DNA of 21,692 nt, from the IMG/VR virus record IMGVR_UViG_3300007234_000126, positions 1 to 21,692 of that record; one strand, 5' to 3'. Each line of letters opens with the position of its first letter. Within the stretch, counting starts at the first letter, position 1. Below are positions 1 through 7,454 of the stretch, in pieces. The notes under the pieces are model-generated. The model saw only the letters and a program-made list of their open reading frames with translations, ran no database searches and was not told the origin of the DNA. The DNA is from a virus. The translations under genes and the position numbers were made by a program.

Positions 1-1
1 A

Positions 2-736
2 ATAGAAGGAATAACTCACATTCAGATCGACAAGCAAAAAGAATTCAAAGATTATGAAGAGTTAATTGACCTTGACATCTCATCAAAAGTAGGTCATAAT
101 GCTGTTCATGTTTTCTTGTTTGGTGGAGGAAAAACAACAGGCGCAACTTTAAAAATTCTAGAAAAGATTAAAGACAGAGAGATAACTATAAACTATGTTA
201 GACCTGAACAAAACTTTTTATCTAGCAAGCAAAAGCTAAGAGAAAGAGCCGCATTCGGAATCTTACAAGAACTAGCTAGGTCTGGAGTCTTTAAAAGAAT
301 GAATCTTTTTGATTCAGACATTTTATTAAAGTTGAGTGAAGTTTCTTTCTTAGAAAAGAAAAATTACCTATCAGGAACAATCGCGCAGGTTTTTCACATG
401 ATTAATTGGGCAAATAAAACTGATGGGGTCTTTTCTAATCTAGAAGAACCATCCGAAGTGAACAGAATTGTTTCATTTGGAATGATTAATCCAGAGGACG
501 GAGAAGAAATCTTCTACTTTCCTCTTGACAGCCAGAGAGAAACCTGTTACTATTTCTTCATGAATCGAGAGGCTCTTGGGACACCGGGAGTTATAGAAAA
601 AATAAACAATCAAATTAAACAAAGAAATGAACAATCTTCATTTAAAATAATAGAATCTGATTGGGAAACCAATCATGTTTATTTTGAATCGTTCACAAAC
701 ATAATTCAAAAAACCCAAATCAACACGGAGGAATAA
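2..736 (+). CDS. FtsZ/tubulin-like protein (partial, 5' end outside window)
   Basis: The frame is open from position 2, so this is the 3' part of a longer gene; the in-frame TTG at 116 is internal. The visible 244 residues look like the second half of a tubulin/FtsZ GTPase. A hydrophobic strand leads into GGGKTTG (bases 122-142), in the place of the tubulin signature GGGTGTG. A helix and strand follow, then a P-x-x-x-F segment, K---R--A-fG-L-EL, and FDSDILLKL, which parallels the IPND-LLK stretch of FtsZ. The C-terminal part alternates strand and helix as FtsZ's second domain does. The signature differs from consensus by a Lys and by loss of one Gly. Phage tubulins (PhuZ, TubZ types) form filaments that position DNA. 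The stop abuts the SSB start, and the GGAGG ribosome site for SSB lies inside this gene. A P-loop ATPase is the main alternative, but GGGKTTG does not fit GxxxxGKT spacing. Confidence 0.55.
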   Translation: MEGITHIQIDKQKEFKDYEELIDLDISSKVGHNAVHVFLFGGGKTTGATLKILEKIKDREITINYVRPEQNFLSSKQKLRERAAFGILQELARSGVFKRMNLFDSDILLKLSEVSFLEKKNYLSGTIAQVFHMINWANKTDGVFSNLEEPSEVNRIVSFGMINPEDGEEIFYFPLDSQRETCYYFFMNREALGTPGVIEKINNQIKQRNEQSSFKIIESDWETNHVYFESFTNIIQKTQINTEE

Positions 737-1480
737 ATGGGTATTGATCTTAAGAAGATGCGCCAAAAGCTATCTGACCTACATAACAAGGGTGGTTCTG
801 GTGGTGGCGCTAAGTTTTGGAAGCCATCGGAGGGCGAGAATGTAATTCGTATTATGCCTTCACCGGATGGTGATCCATTCAAACACTTTCATTTTCACTA
901 CAATCTAGGTGGTGGTGCTGGTGTTCTATGTCCAAAAAAGAATCATGGCGATGATTGTCCGGCTTGTGACTTTGTTTCAAAGCTTTACAATGATGGTGAT
1001 GATGATTCACGCGAGATGGCTCGTAAGCTTGTAGCAAAGAGCCGCTTCTTCTCAACTGTTCTGGTTCGTGGTGAGGAAGCTGATGGTCCTAAGATTTGGG
1101 GTTATAGCAAGACTGTTTATGAGAATCTTCTACAACTAGTTCTAAATCCAGACTATGGTGACATTACTGATGCTGAATCTGGAACAGACCTTGTTCTTAC
1201 TTATGGTAAGTCACCAGGAGCTATGTTCCCTTCAACAAACATCACTGCTCGTCGTAAGTCTTCACGACTAGTCGCAGATGAAGATTCAATGGTTGAATTG
1301 CTAGAGCAAACTGTTGATTATGACAAGCTCTTTGAGACTAAGAGTTCGGCAGACATTTCTCAACTTCTAGAGAAAACTCTATTGGGTGAAGAAGGTGATG
1401 ATTCTGATGGAGTTGTTGTAACTCCAAAGAAGTCTGGTTCATCTGTAGATGATGCCTTCCAAGACCTACTTGCTGGTTAA
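737..1480 (+). CDS. Single-stranded DNA-binding protein, T4 gp32-like
   Basis: This is a 247-residue homolog of T4 gp32, the replication and recombination ssDNA-binding protein. The basic, Gly-rich N-terminus (LKKMRQKLSDLHNKGG) resembles gp32's cooperativity arm. The core has FW-P-EGENVIRIMP, then a zinc-ribbon-like cluster: H50/H52/H54 followed by C65, C74 and C77. The C-x8-C-x2-C spacing is close to T4 gp32's C77-x9-C87-x2-C90. The C-terminal third is acidic (GEEGDDSDG) and ends in DDAFQDLLAG; in gp32 this region recruits partner proteins. T4 gp32 is about 300 residues, so this version is compact. The start has GGAGG at 727-731. It lies directly upstream of uvsX and is separated from it by a strong GC hairpin. 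Family assignment is firm; host partners are inferred. Confidence 0.9.
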   Translation: MGIDLKKMRQKLSDLHNKGGSGGGAKFWKPSEGENVIRIMPSPDGDPFKHFHFHYNLGGGAGVLCPKKNHGDDCPACDFVSKLYNDGDDDSREMARKLVAKSRFFSTVLVRGEEADGPKIWGYSKTVYENLLQLVLNPDYGDITDAESGTDLVLTYGKSPGAMFPSTNITARRKSSRLVADEDSMVELLEQTVDYDKLFETKSSADISQLLEKTLLGEEGDDSDGVVVTPKKSGSSVDDAFQDLLAG

Positions 1481-1488
1481 ATCTGTGA

Positions 1489-1512
1489 GAGGGGGAGCTT
1501 TCGCTCCCCCTC
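1489..1512 (+). terminator. GC-rich hairpin after the SSB gene
   Basis: Bases 1489-1498 and 1503-1512 form a perfect 10-bp GC-rich stem with loop TTTC, nine bases after the SSB stop. No clear T-tract follows, only GTTATTATGG. It could be a leaky terminator or a 3' hairpin that stabilises the highly expressed SSB message while some transcription continues into uvsX. Confidence 0.5.
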
Positions 1513-1530
1513 CGTTATTATGGAGAAAAA

Positions 1531-2658
1531 ATGTCTAAAGCAACCGGTCGGCTAAACATAGCTGACATGAAAAAATTAATTAATAAGAAAGCAGGAATGG
1601 ATGTTGCTTTCTCACTTTCTGATGATAATCCAACAGAGGTAACTCAATTTATTCCTACAGGCTGTAAATGGCTTGACGGAATTATCAAACGCGGAGATTG
1701 GGGTGGCATTCCTGTTGGAAAGCTAACAGAGATTGCTGGTTTAGAAGCAACTGGTAAATCTTACATGGCTGCTCAAATCGCTGGCAATGCTCAAAAGATG
1801 GGAATTGATGTGGTTTATTTTGATTCCGAGAATGCTATCGATCCAGAGTTCTTAACCAATGCTGGTTGTGATGTAGAGAAATTGCTTTATGTTCAAGCTA
1901 CATCGGTAGAGTTTGTGCTAGAAACAATGGAGAGCCTACTTGCCAACAATGATAGCCAAATGTTATTTATTTGGGATTCTATGGCTCTAACTCCATCTGT
2001 TTCTGATATCGAGTCTGATTTTAATCCGCTTTCAACAATGGCTGTAAAGCCTCGTATTCTTTCAAAAGGAATGTCGAAGTTGATTCAGCCTATTGCTAAC
2101 ACAAAGTCAACTCTATTGATTCTAAACCAGTTAAAAACAAACATTACCAGAACGCCAGCAGAAGCCCTTACAACGCCTTATTTTACTCCAGGTGGTAAGG
2201 CATTGGCTTATTCCTATTCTCTACGAATCTGGCTAACTGCTCGCAAAGGTAAGTCATCTTTTATCTATGATGATAAGGGATTCCGTGTTGGAACTGAGGT
2301 CAAAGCCAAGATTGAGAAGTCTCGCTTTGGAACTCAGGGTAGAGAGTGTAATTTCAAGATTCTATGGGGTGGTGATGAAGTTCGCATCTTAGACCAAGAA
2401 AGCTGGTTTGAAGCAATTAAAGGTTCGGAACAGTTGACAAATGCTGGCGCTTGGTTTACACTACACTATAAAGATGGGACATCGGATAAGTTTCAATCTA
2501 AGCAGTGGCTAGATAAACTTCAAGATAAAAAATTCCATGACAGAATTGTGGAATTACTTGAAGAAGAAGTGGTAATGAAGTTTGATAAGAGAATTGGTCA
2601 TGCTTCAAATTTCTATTCAGAAGACAAAGAAGAACATTATGTGGAGGATGTTGATTAA
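1531..2658 (+). CDS. uvsX: UvsX/RecA-type recombinase
   Basis: This 375-residue RecA-fold strand-exchange ATPase forms filaments on ssDNA. Walker A is GLEATGKS at residues 70-77, preceded by PTGCKWLDGII and GGIPVGKLTEIAG, a typical UvsX/RecA entry. YFDSENAIDPEFL gives the catalytic Glu region, MLFIWDSMALTPS is Walker B, and LLILNQL plus FTPGGKALAYSYSLRIWLT match the later RecA motifs. Length suits T4 UvsX (about 390). The ATG at 1531 has GGAG at 1522-1525. The stop overlaps the next gene's start as TAATG. The partner mediator UvsY is not visible in this window. Confidence 0.92.
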   Translation: MSKATGRLNIADMKKLINKKAGMDVAFSLSDDNPTEVTQFIPTGCKWLDGIIKRGDWGGIPVGKLTEIAGLEATGKSYMAAQIAGNAQKMGIDVVYFDSENAIDPEFLTNAGCDVEKLLYVQATSVEFVLETMESLLANNDSQMLFIWDSMALTPSVSDIESDFNPLSTMAVKPRILSKGMSKLIQPIANTKSTLLILNQLKTNITRTPAEALTTPYFTPGGKALAYSYSLRIWLTARKGKSSFIYDDKGFRVGTEVKAKIEKSRFGTQGRECNFKILWGGDEVRILDQESWFEAIKGSEQLTNAGAWFTLHYKDGTSDKFQSKQWLDKLQDKKFHDRIVELLEEEVVMKFDKRIGHASNFYSEDKEEHYVEDVD

Positions 2659-2810
2659 TGGCTAAAGTAGGAATTCATGATTTAAAACCAGGTGGTAAGC
2701 GAACCGGAACAAAAAAGAAAACCCGTCAGGGAACGGGAACATTTACTAAATGGTCAAGTCATAAAAATTCAAAGTTGTACAAGAAAAAGTACCGTGGTCA
2801 AGGCAAGTAA
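2658..2810 (+). CDS. Small, very basic 50-residue protein
   Basis: The ATG overlaps the uvsX stop (TAATG), and GGAGG lies just upstream at 2643-2647. The product begins MAKVGIHDLKPGGKRTG and is rich in Lys, Arg, Gly and Thr, with about 18 basic residues out of 50 and a single acidic one. It ends in LYKKKYRGQGK. Such a charge suggests binding to nucleic acid or to the acidic tail of the SSB. I believe similar short basic proteins occur next to replication genes in marine T4-like phages, but that is memory rather than a search. No known domain is recognised. A 12-bp stem terminator follows 24 bases after the stop, so this gene closes the SSB-uvsX transcript. Confidence 0.75.
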   Translation: MAKVGIHDLKPGGKRTGTKKKTRQGTGTFTKWSSHKNSKLYKKKYRGQGK

Positions 2811-2817
2811 TCTAAGC

Positions 2818-2846
2818 TTGACTTATTTGGGAGCCCCTGCTAGAAT
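2818..2846 (+). promoter_or_regulatory. Sigma70-like promoter embedded in a terminator
   Basis: TTGACT (2818-2823), a 17-base spacer and TAGAAT (2841-2846) match the bacterial consensus. The -10 box sits in the 5' arm of the terminator at 2834-2869. Initiation would fall near 2853, in the 3' arm, leaving a leader of about 19 bases before the 5' nuclease ATG. Confidence 0.55.
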
Positions 2847-2869
2847 GTGATTTCTAGCAGGGGTTTTTT
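2834..2869 (+). terminator. Intrinsic terminator after uvsX and the basic gene
   Basis: A perfect 12-bp stem (2834-2845 with 2852-2863) and 6-base loop are followed immediately by TTTTTT. This is a textbook rho-independent terminator. The AGGGG at 2859-2863 in its 3' arm is also the only ribosome-binding candidate for the next gene, 8 bases before its ATG. Confidence 0.88.
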
Positions 2870-2871
2870 CT

Positions 2872-3819
2872 ATGGATAGAATTATGATTGTAGACATGCT
2901 AAACATGTACTACAGAGCTTACATTGTTGATCCTTCATTATCAGCAAATGGACAACCAATTGGAGGAATTAAAGGTTCATTAAAAATTTTACAAAAACTA
3001 TGTCGAGAAATCAAGCCAACACAAATTTATATTTGTTGGGATGGTCGTGAAGGGTCTTCTAAACGAAGGAAAATTAACAGTGGCTACAAAGAAGGTCGCA
3101 AACCAATTCGATTAAATCGAGACATTCGCCACCTATCAGACCAAGAAGAAATGGAAAACAAGATTTGGCAACAGCTAAGGCTGGCTGAATACTTCAATCA
3201 GCTTCCCATCTGTCAATTAAACATTGAGTTCTCAGAAGCAGATGACATTATTGGAGCCCTTGTTGCTAGGTTCCGAGGTAAACAAAAGGTAGTTATCTCA
3301 AGCGACAAGGATTACTTTCAGCTACTAGATGACACAACTCTTCTTTATCGCCCAACACAAAAGCAAATCTTAAATAAGAATAACATTATCAGTGAGTACA
3401 ACATTCATCCATCAAACTTCGCAGTTGCCAGAGCAATCGTAGGCGACAAGAGCGACAATCTCCCAGGAGTAAATGGGGTAGGTCTTAAGACTGTAGCGAA
3501 AAAGATGCCTTTTCTTCTAGAGAGAGAAGATTGCCTCTTGAAAGATGTGTTCGACTCTGCTATAGTCGATGATCCATTTTGGGAGAAGATTAAAACCAGT
3601 AAAAATTTAATTGAAGAAAACTTCAAAGTAATGAATCTTGGAACAATCAATCTTTCACCTCAAAATAGTAGAATTATTAAAGAAGCGGTAGAGAATTATC
3701 CAACAGAATTTGCCAGAACTGAACTAATCAAAATGATGATGAAAGATGGTTTTGCTGAATTAAACTGGGACGATCTCTACACTTCCATGAATCGCATAAG
3801 GATTGCCAATGCTAAATAA
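2872..3819 (+). CDS. 5'-3' exonuclease / flap endonuclease (T4 RNase H-like)
   Basis: This 315-residue structure-specific nuclease resembles T4 RNase H and the 5' nuclease domain of Pol I, and would remove RNA primers and flaps. The acidic metal-site motifs are in order: D8 in IMIVDMLN, D57 in CWDGREG, E122-D124-D125 in EADD, D145 and D147 in SSDKDY, and D192/D195 in GDKSDN. The H3TH DNA-binding turn follows as LPGVNGVGLKTVAKK. Length equals T4 RNase H (about 305), with no attached polymerase. The ATG at 2872 lies just after the terminator T-run. Its 3' end overlaps the helicase gene by 11 bases. Confidence 0.9.
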   Translation: MDRIMIVDMLNMYYRAYIVDPSLSANGQPIGGIKGSLKILQKLCREIKPTQIYICWDGREGSSKRRKINSGYKEGRKPIRLNRDIRHLSDQEEMENKIWQQLRLAEYFNQLPICQLNIEFSEADDIIGALVARFRGKQKVVISSDKDYFQLLDDTTLLYRPTQKQILNKNNIISEYNIHPSNFAVARAIVGDKSDNLPGVNGVGLKTVAKKMPFLLEREDCLLKDVFDSAIVDDPFWEKIKTSKNLIEENFKVMNLGTINLSPQNSRIIKEAVENYPTEFARTELIKMMMKDGFAELNWDDLYTSMNRIRIANAK

Positions 3820-5170
3820 TGATTTTTCAAAATTTGGAAAACACTTTCAAGAAAACCTAGTTCAGATTATGTTTGAAGACCGAGCCTTCTGCGATCAAGT
3901 AGGCGAAGTCTTCAAGGTGGAGTTTCTAGAACAGAAATATCTACAGGAGTTTGTTGATAGGTTATTTACCTACAAGACAAAGTTTACCACTCATCCGTCT
4001 TCCAATGCGATGGCTTCTGTTCTTAGGACAGAATTGGATGAGTCTAATCAAGTCTTAACAAAGCAAGTAAGAGACTTCTTTGCTAGAATTCAAGCAAATT
4101 CTGAGATTGAAGATGAAGAGTATATCAAACACACTTCTCTAGACTTCTGTCGCAAACAAAAGTTAAAAGAAGCTCTGATGAAGTCTGCGAACCTTCTTCA
4201 GAAGGCTTCATTCGACGAGATTTCAGTTCTTATTAATGAAGCTCTGAAACTTGGCTCAGATAATTCCTATGGCTATGATTATAAGCTAGACTTTGAAAAG
4301 CGATTTGTTCTTAAGCAAAGAAGTCCAGTTACAACAGGCTGGGATATCATTGATAAGATTAGCAAAGGCGGCCTGGGAGCAGGAGAGCTTGGTGTTGTTA
4401 TTGCTCCAACAGGAGCAGGTAAATCAATGGCTTTGGTTCATTTGGGAACTCAAGCTCTTATCAACGGTAAGACAGTAGTTCACTTTACACTAGAACTAGC
4501 AGACACAGTTGTAGCTTCTCGTTATGATTCTTGTTTGACTGGAATTCACCTGAAAGACCTTTACCATCGTAAAGAAGAGATTTATGAAGAGGTAAAGGGT
4601 GTAAGCGGAAACATTATTGTAAAAGAATACCCAACCAAGTCTGCTTCTGTGACAACTTTGCGAAACCATCTAAGTAAGCTACAGAATCGTGGCATTGATG
4701 TTGGAATGATTATCGTTGATTATGCCGACCTTCTAAAGCCAACAGGCAACTACAAAGAAAAAAGAATTGAGTTAGAGACAATCTACGAAGATCTTCGTGG
4801 TCTTTCTCAAGAGTTTGGTTGTCCTATTTGGACAGCCTCTCAAACAAATCGAAGCGGACTTAATGCCGAAGTTATCACAATGGAAAGTATTTCTGAAGCT
4901 TTTAACAAATGTTTTGTTGCGGACTTCATATTTACCTTATCCCGAACCATCGAGGATAAAAATACGAATGCTGCTAGAATGTTTGTAGCTAAAAATCGTA
5001 ATGGGCCAGACGGTCTTGTTTACCCGATGAAGATGGATACCGCTAATGTTTTGCTAGAAGTTCTGGAACCAGATGGTAATACGATTCAAGAGATCAATAA
5101 GGAAGCAGCAAAACATCAAAAACAAAGATTAATCGATAAATACAAGAAATTTAAACAAGGAGACAGTTAA
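3809..5170 (+). CDS. Replicative DNA helicase, DnaB/T4 gp41-like
   Basis: This 453-residue hexameric 5'-3' helicase drives the replication fork. An N-terminal helical domain (residues 1 to about 150) resembles gp41. The RecA-like core then begins with VTTGWDIIDKISKGGLGAGELGVVIAPTG. Walker A is APTGAGKS at residues 199-206. Walker B is MIIVDYADLL with D304. QTNRSG and AKNRNGPDG match the H3/H4 and arginine-finger region of DnaB-family helicases. I chose ATG 3809 over the upstream TTG 3803 because AAGGA at 3798-3802 is correctly spaced for it. No primase is adjacent, so it is presumably encoded elsewhere. The stop overlaps the RNR start (TAATG). Confidence 0.9.
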   Translation: MLNNDFSKFGKHFQENLVQIMFEDRAFCDQVGEVFKVEFLEQKYLQEFVDRLFTYKTKFTTHPSSNAMASVLRTELDESNQVLTKQVRDFFARIQANSEIEDEEYIKHTSLDFCRKQKLKEALMKSANLLQKASFDEISVLINEALKLGSDNSYGYDYKLDFEKRFVLKQRSPVTTGWDIIDKISKGGLGAGELGVVIAPTGAGKSMALVHLGTQALINGKTVVHFTLELADTVVASRYDSCLTGIHLKDLYHRKEEIYEEVKGVSGNIIVKEYPTKSASVTTLRNHLSKLQNRGIDVGMIIVDYADLLKPTGNYKEKRIELETIYEDLRGLSQEFGCPIWTASQTNRSGLNAEVITMESISEAFNKCFVADFIFTLSRTIEDKNTNAARMFVAKNRNGPDGLVYPMKMDTANVLLEVLEPDGNTIQEINKEAAKHQKQRLIDKYKKFKQGDS

Positions 5171-7029
5171 TGGAAATAGCTTCAGAAATTTTATCAGAGA
5201 TCACAGTTCACATGAAATATGCTAAGTTTAACCCTGAAAAACAACGCAGGGAAACTTGGGAAGAACTTTGCGAGCGCAATATGGATATGCATATTAAGAA
5301 ATATCCACAGTTAGAAAGCGAAATCAGACAAGTCTATAAGGATTATATCGTAACGAAGAAGGTTTTGCCTTCTATGCGATCAATGCAATTTGCAGGCAAG
5401 CCAATTGAGCTAGCCCCAAACAGGGTTTTCAACTGTGCTTACATGCCAGTAGATCACCCAGACTCATTTGCCGAGTGTATGTTCCTCCTATTAGGAGGAA
5501 CTGGTGTTGGTTTTTCAGTTCAAAAGCACCATGTTGAAAAACTACCAGAGATTAGAAAGCCAACAGGCAATAAGACCCGCCGCTTTTTAGTTTCAGATTC
5601 AATCGAGGGTTGGGCAGATGCCGTAAAAGCCCTTATTTGGTCTTACTTCAAGGGAACATCAAGGCTTCGTTTTGATTTCAGCGACATTCGTCCCAAGGGA
5701 GCCAGACTAATCACTTCCGGTGGTAAAGCTCCCGGCCCTCAGCCTCTTAGAGAGTGCCTTGTTAAAGTTGAGGGTGTTTTAGCAGAGAAAGAAGATGGCG
5801 ATAAATTAGAACCAATTGAAGTTCATGACATTATTTGCCATATTGCCGATGCTGTTTTAGCTGGTGGTATTCGCAGAGCAGCCCTTATTTCGCTTTTTTC
5901 GGCAGATGATGATGAAATGATTGCTTCTAAGTCTGGTCCTTGGTGGGAAGCTAATCCACAAAGAGGCAGAGCAAACAATTCAGCAGTTATTCTTCGCCAT
6001 ATGGTGGATAAAGATTACTTTATGTCGCTTTGGGATAGAATTAAAAAGTCAGGCTCGGGCGAACCTGGAATTTATCTATCAAACGACAAAGACTGGGGTA
6101 CTAATCCATGCTGCGAGATTGCTCTTCGTCCTTATCAGTTCTGCAATCTAACAGAAGTAAATGCTTCTGATCTCGACAGTCAAGAAGAGTTCGAAGCCCG
6201 TGTTAAAGCAGGAGCTTTTATTGGAACACTTCAAGCTGGCTACACAGACTTTCACTACCTCCGCGATGTTTGGAGGAGAACAACAGAGAAAGATGCCCTA
6301 ATCGGTGTTTCTATGACTGGAATTGGTTCAGGGGCAGTTCTAAAATTAGACATGAAAGCTGCCGCAGCAGCAGTTAAAGAGGAAAATAGCCGAGTTGCTA
6401 AACTTATTGGCATTCGCGAAGCAGCAAGAACTACCTGTGTAAAACCAGCAGGTACTACCTCCCTAGCACTAGGTACATCTTCAGGTATTCATGCTTGGCA
6501 TAATGACCACTACATTCGTAGAATCCGTGTAGGTAAGAATGAAGCAATCTATAACTATCTTTCCCTAGCACATCCAGAGTTAGTCGAAGATGAATTCTTT
6601 AGACCACACGACACAGCAGTTATTTCTATTCCTCAAAAAGCTCCAGAAGGAGCCATTTTAAGAACAGAATCAGCTATGTCTCTTCTTAAGAGAGTGGCAA
6701 GAGTTTCTAAAGAATGGGTCAAGGGAGGACACCGCAAAGGTCAAAACACTCACAATGTTTCAGCAACAGTCAGCATTAGAGAACACGAATGGGCCGATGT
6801 TGGTGAATGGATGTGGGATAATCGCGACATTTACAATGGTTTAAGTGTTCTACCTTATGATGGCGGTAATTACCAACAAGCTCCTTTTGAGGATTGCTCA
6901 AAAGAAACTTATGAGGTTATGATGAATTCATTAACCAAAGTTGATTTAAGTAATGTTTATGAAGCAGACGATAATACCAATCTAACAGGTGAAATAGCTT
7001 GTGGACCACAGGGCTGCGAGGTTAAATAA
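5170..7029 (+). CDS. nrdJ: Class II (adenosylcobalamin-dependent) ribonucleotide reductase
   Basis: This 619-residue single-chain reductase reduces ribonucleotides using vitamin B12. It resembles the monomeric Lactobacillus leichmannii enzyme (739 residues) but is shorter. The redox pair is C89 (FNCAYMP) and C325 (QFCNLTEV), and the thiyl-radical cysteine is C314 in NPCCEI. The 11-residue gap C314-C325 equals the 408-419 gap of the leichmannii enzyme. N312 and E316 complete the N-x-C-x-E active-site motif. The extreme C-terminus has CGPQGC (C611/C616), the C-x4-C shuttle pair. MFLLLGGTGVGFSVQ and CVKPAGTTSLALGTSSG are further RNR hallmarks. There is an extra Cys (C315) beside the radical Cys, where Gly is usual. 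No R2 or activase gene is needed or seen. No intein or intron interrupts it. Confidence 0.93.
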   Translation: MEIASEILSEITVHMKYAKFNPEKQRRETWEELCERNMDMHIKKYPQLESEIRQVYKDYIVTKKVLPSMRSMQFAGKPIELAPNRVFNCAYMPVDHPDSFAECMFLLLGGTGVGFSVQKHHVEKLPEIRKPTGNKTRRFLVSDSIEGWADAVKALIWSYFKGTSRLRFDFSDIRPKGARLITSGGKAPGPQPLRECLVKVEGVLAEKEDGDKLEPIEVHDIICHIADAVLAGGIRRAALISLFSADDDEMIASKSGPWWEANPQRGRANNSAVILRHMVDKDYFMSLWDRIKKSGSGEPGIYLSNDKDWGTNPCCEIALRPYQFCNLTEVNASDLDSQEEFEARVKAGAFIGTLQAGYTDFHYLRDVWRRTTEKDALIGVSMTGIGSGAVLKLDMKAAAAAVKEENSRVAKLIGIREAARTTCVKPAGTTSLALGTSSGIHAWHNDHYIRRIRVGKNEAIYNYLSLAHPELVEDEFFRPHDTAVISIPQKAPEGAILRTESAMSLLKRVARVSKEWVKGGHRKGQNTHNVSATVSIREHEWADVGEWMWDNRDIYNGLSVLPYDGGNYQQAPFEDCSKETYEVMMNSLTKVDLSNVYEADDNTNLTGEIACGPQGCEVK

Positions 7030-7040
7030 TAGAATAATAG

Positions 7041-7069
7041 AATAGTATTCTGTTCAACAGAATACTATT
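7041..7069 (+). terminator. AT-rich hairpin after the RNR gene
   Basis: Bases 7041-7054 are the exact reverse complement of 7056-7069, giving a long AT-rich stem with a tiny loop (in practice 11-12 bp with a 5-7 base loop). The downstream stretch TACTATTACTT is only partly T-rich. It is probably a terminator or transcript-end hairpin between RNR and the next gene. Confidence 0.5.
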
Positions 7070-7091
7070 TACTATTACTTGGAGAAAAAAA

Positions 7092-7442
7092 ATGAAATTA
7101 TTAATTGAAAACTTTAGAAAATACCTAAAAGAACAAGAGGAGTTTGATCCATATAAAAAGTCATATAAAAAGGTCGTTAAACTTTACACCGATGATGACA
7201 CTCTACTGGATGAACTTAAAAACAATGAAGGGGATGAAGAATCCGCCGCCTCTGAAATAATCGAAGGCATGAAAAACTGGATTGAGGATGCTCTTGGCGA
7301 AGGTGAATGGAACGAAGATAAAGCTCTTCAAGCTCTTAGAGGCGAAGAGGATGATGAAGAGGATGATGAAGAGGGTGAAACCTTACAAGATGCTATTGTA
7401 GTTTTAATTCAAAATGCCAAGTCCAATGCCCAGAACATTTAA
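7092..7442 (+). CDS. Acidic protein of unknown function
   Basis: The product has 116 residues with GGAG 8 bases upstream of the ATG. Its N-terminus, MKLLIENFRKYLKEQ, is a short amphipathic basic helix. The rest is strongly acidic, with an Asp/Glu run (GEEDDEEDDEEGE) near residues 83-95 and a hydrophobic C-terminal helix (LQDAIVVLIQNAK). I recall N-termini of the form MK-LLEN-R-YL-E on several otherwise unrelated proteins of large marine phages, but cannot confirm this here. It lies between the RNR hairpin and the lysis pair. No enzymatic motif is visible. Confidence 0.7.
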   Translation: MKLLIENFRKYLKEQEEFDPYKKSYKKVVKLYTDDDTLLDELKNNEGDEESAASEIIEGMKNWIEDALGEGEWNEDKALQALRGEEDDEEDDEEGETLQDAIVVLIQNAKSNAQNI

Positions 7443-7454
7443 AGGAATAAAGTT

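Noticed and set aside
116-136. TTG at 116 as the start of the first gene
   Set aside because: The same frame is open without a stop back to position 2 and encodes the strand expected before the tubulin-like loop, so the gene begins upstream of the window.
122-142. GGGKTTG as a Walker A P-loop
   Set aside because: A G or A five residues before the GK is missing (Phe is there), and the following segments match FtsZ better than a P-loop ATPase.
2434-2462. TTGACA-N17-TACACT promoter-like sequence inside uvsX
   Set aside because: It lies in the middle of a conserved coding region with no gene start nearby. Similar chance matches occur at 72-100 and 525-553, showing that the pattern alone is not proof in coding DNA.
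3405-3650. Open frame on the - strand opposite the 5' nuclease
   Set aside because: It is antisense to a gene with clear catalytic motifs, has no ribosome site and no recognisable domain. The same holds for the other - strand frames, e.g. 7634-7840, 12597-13106, 16402-16984 and 18758-19232.
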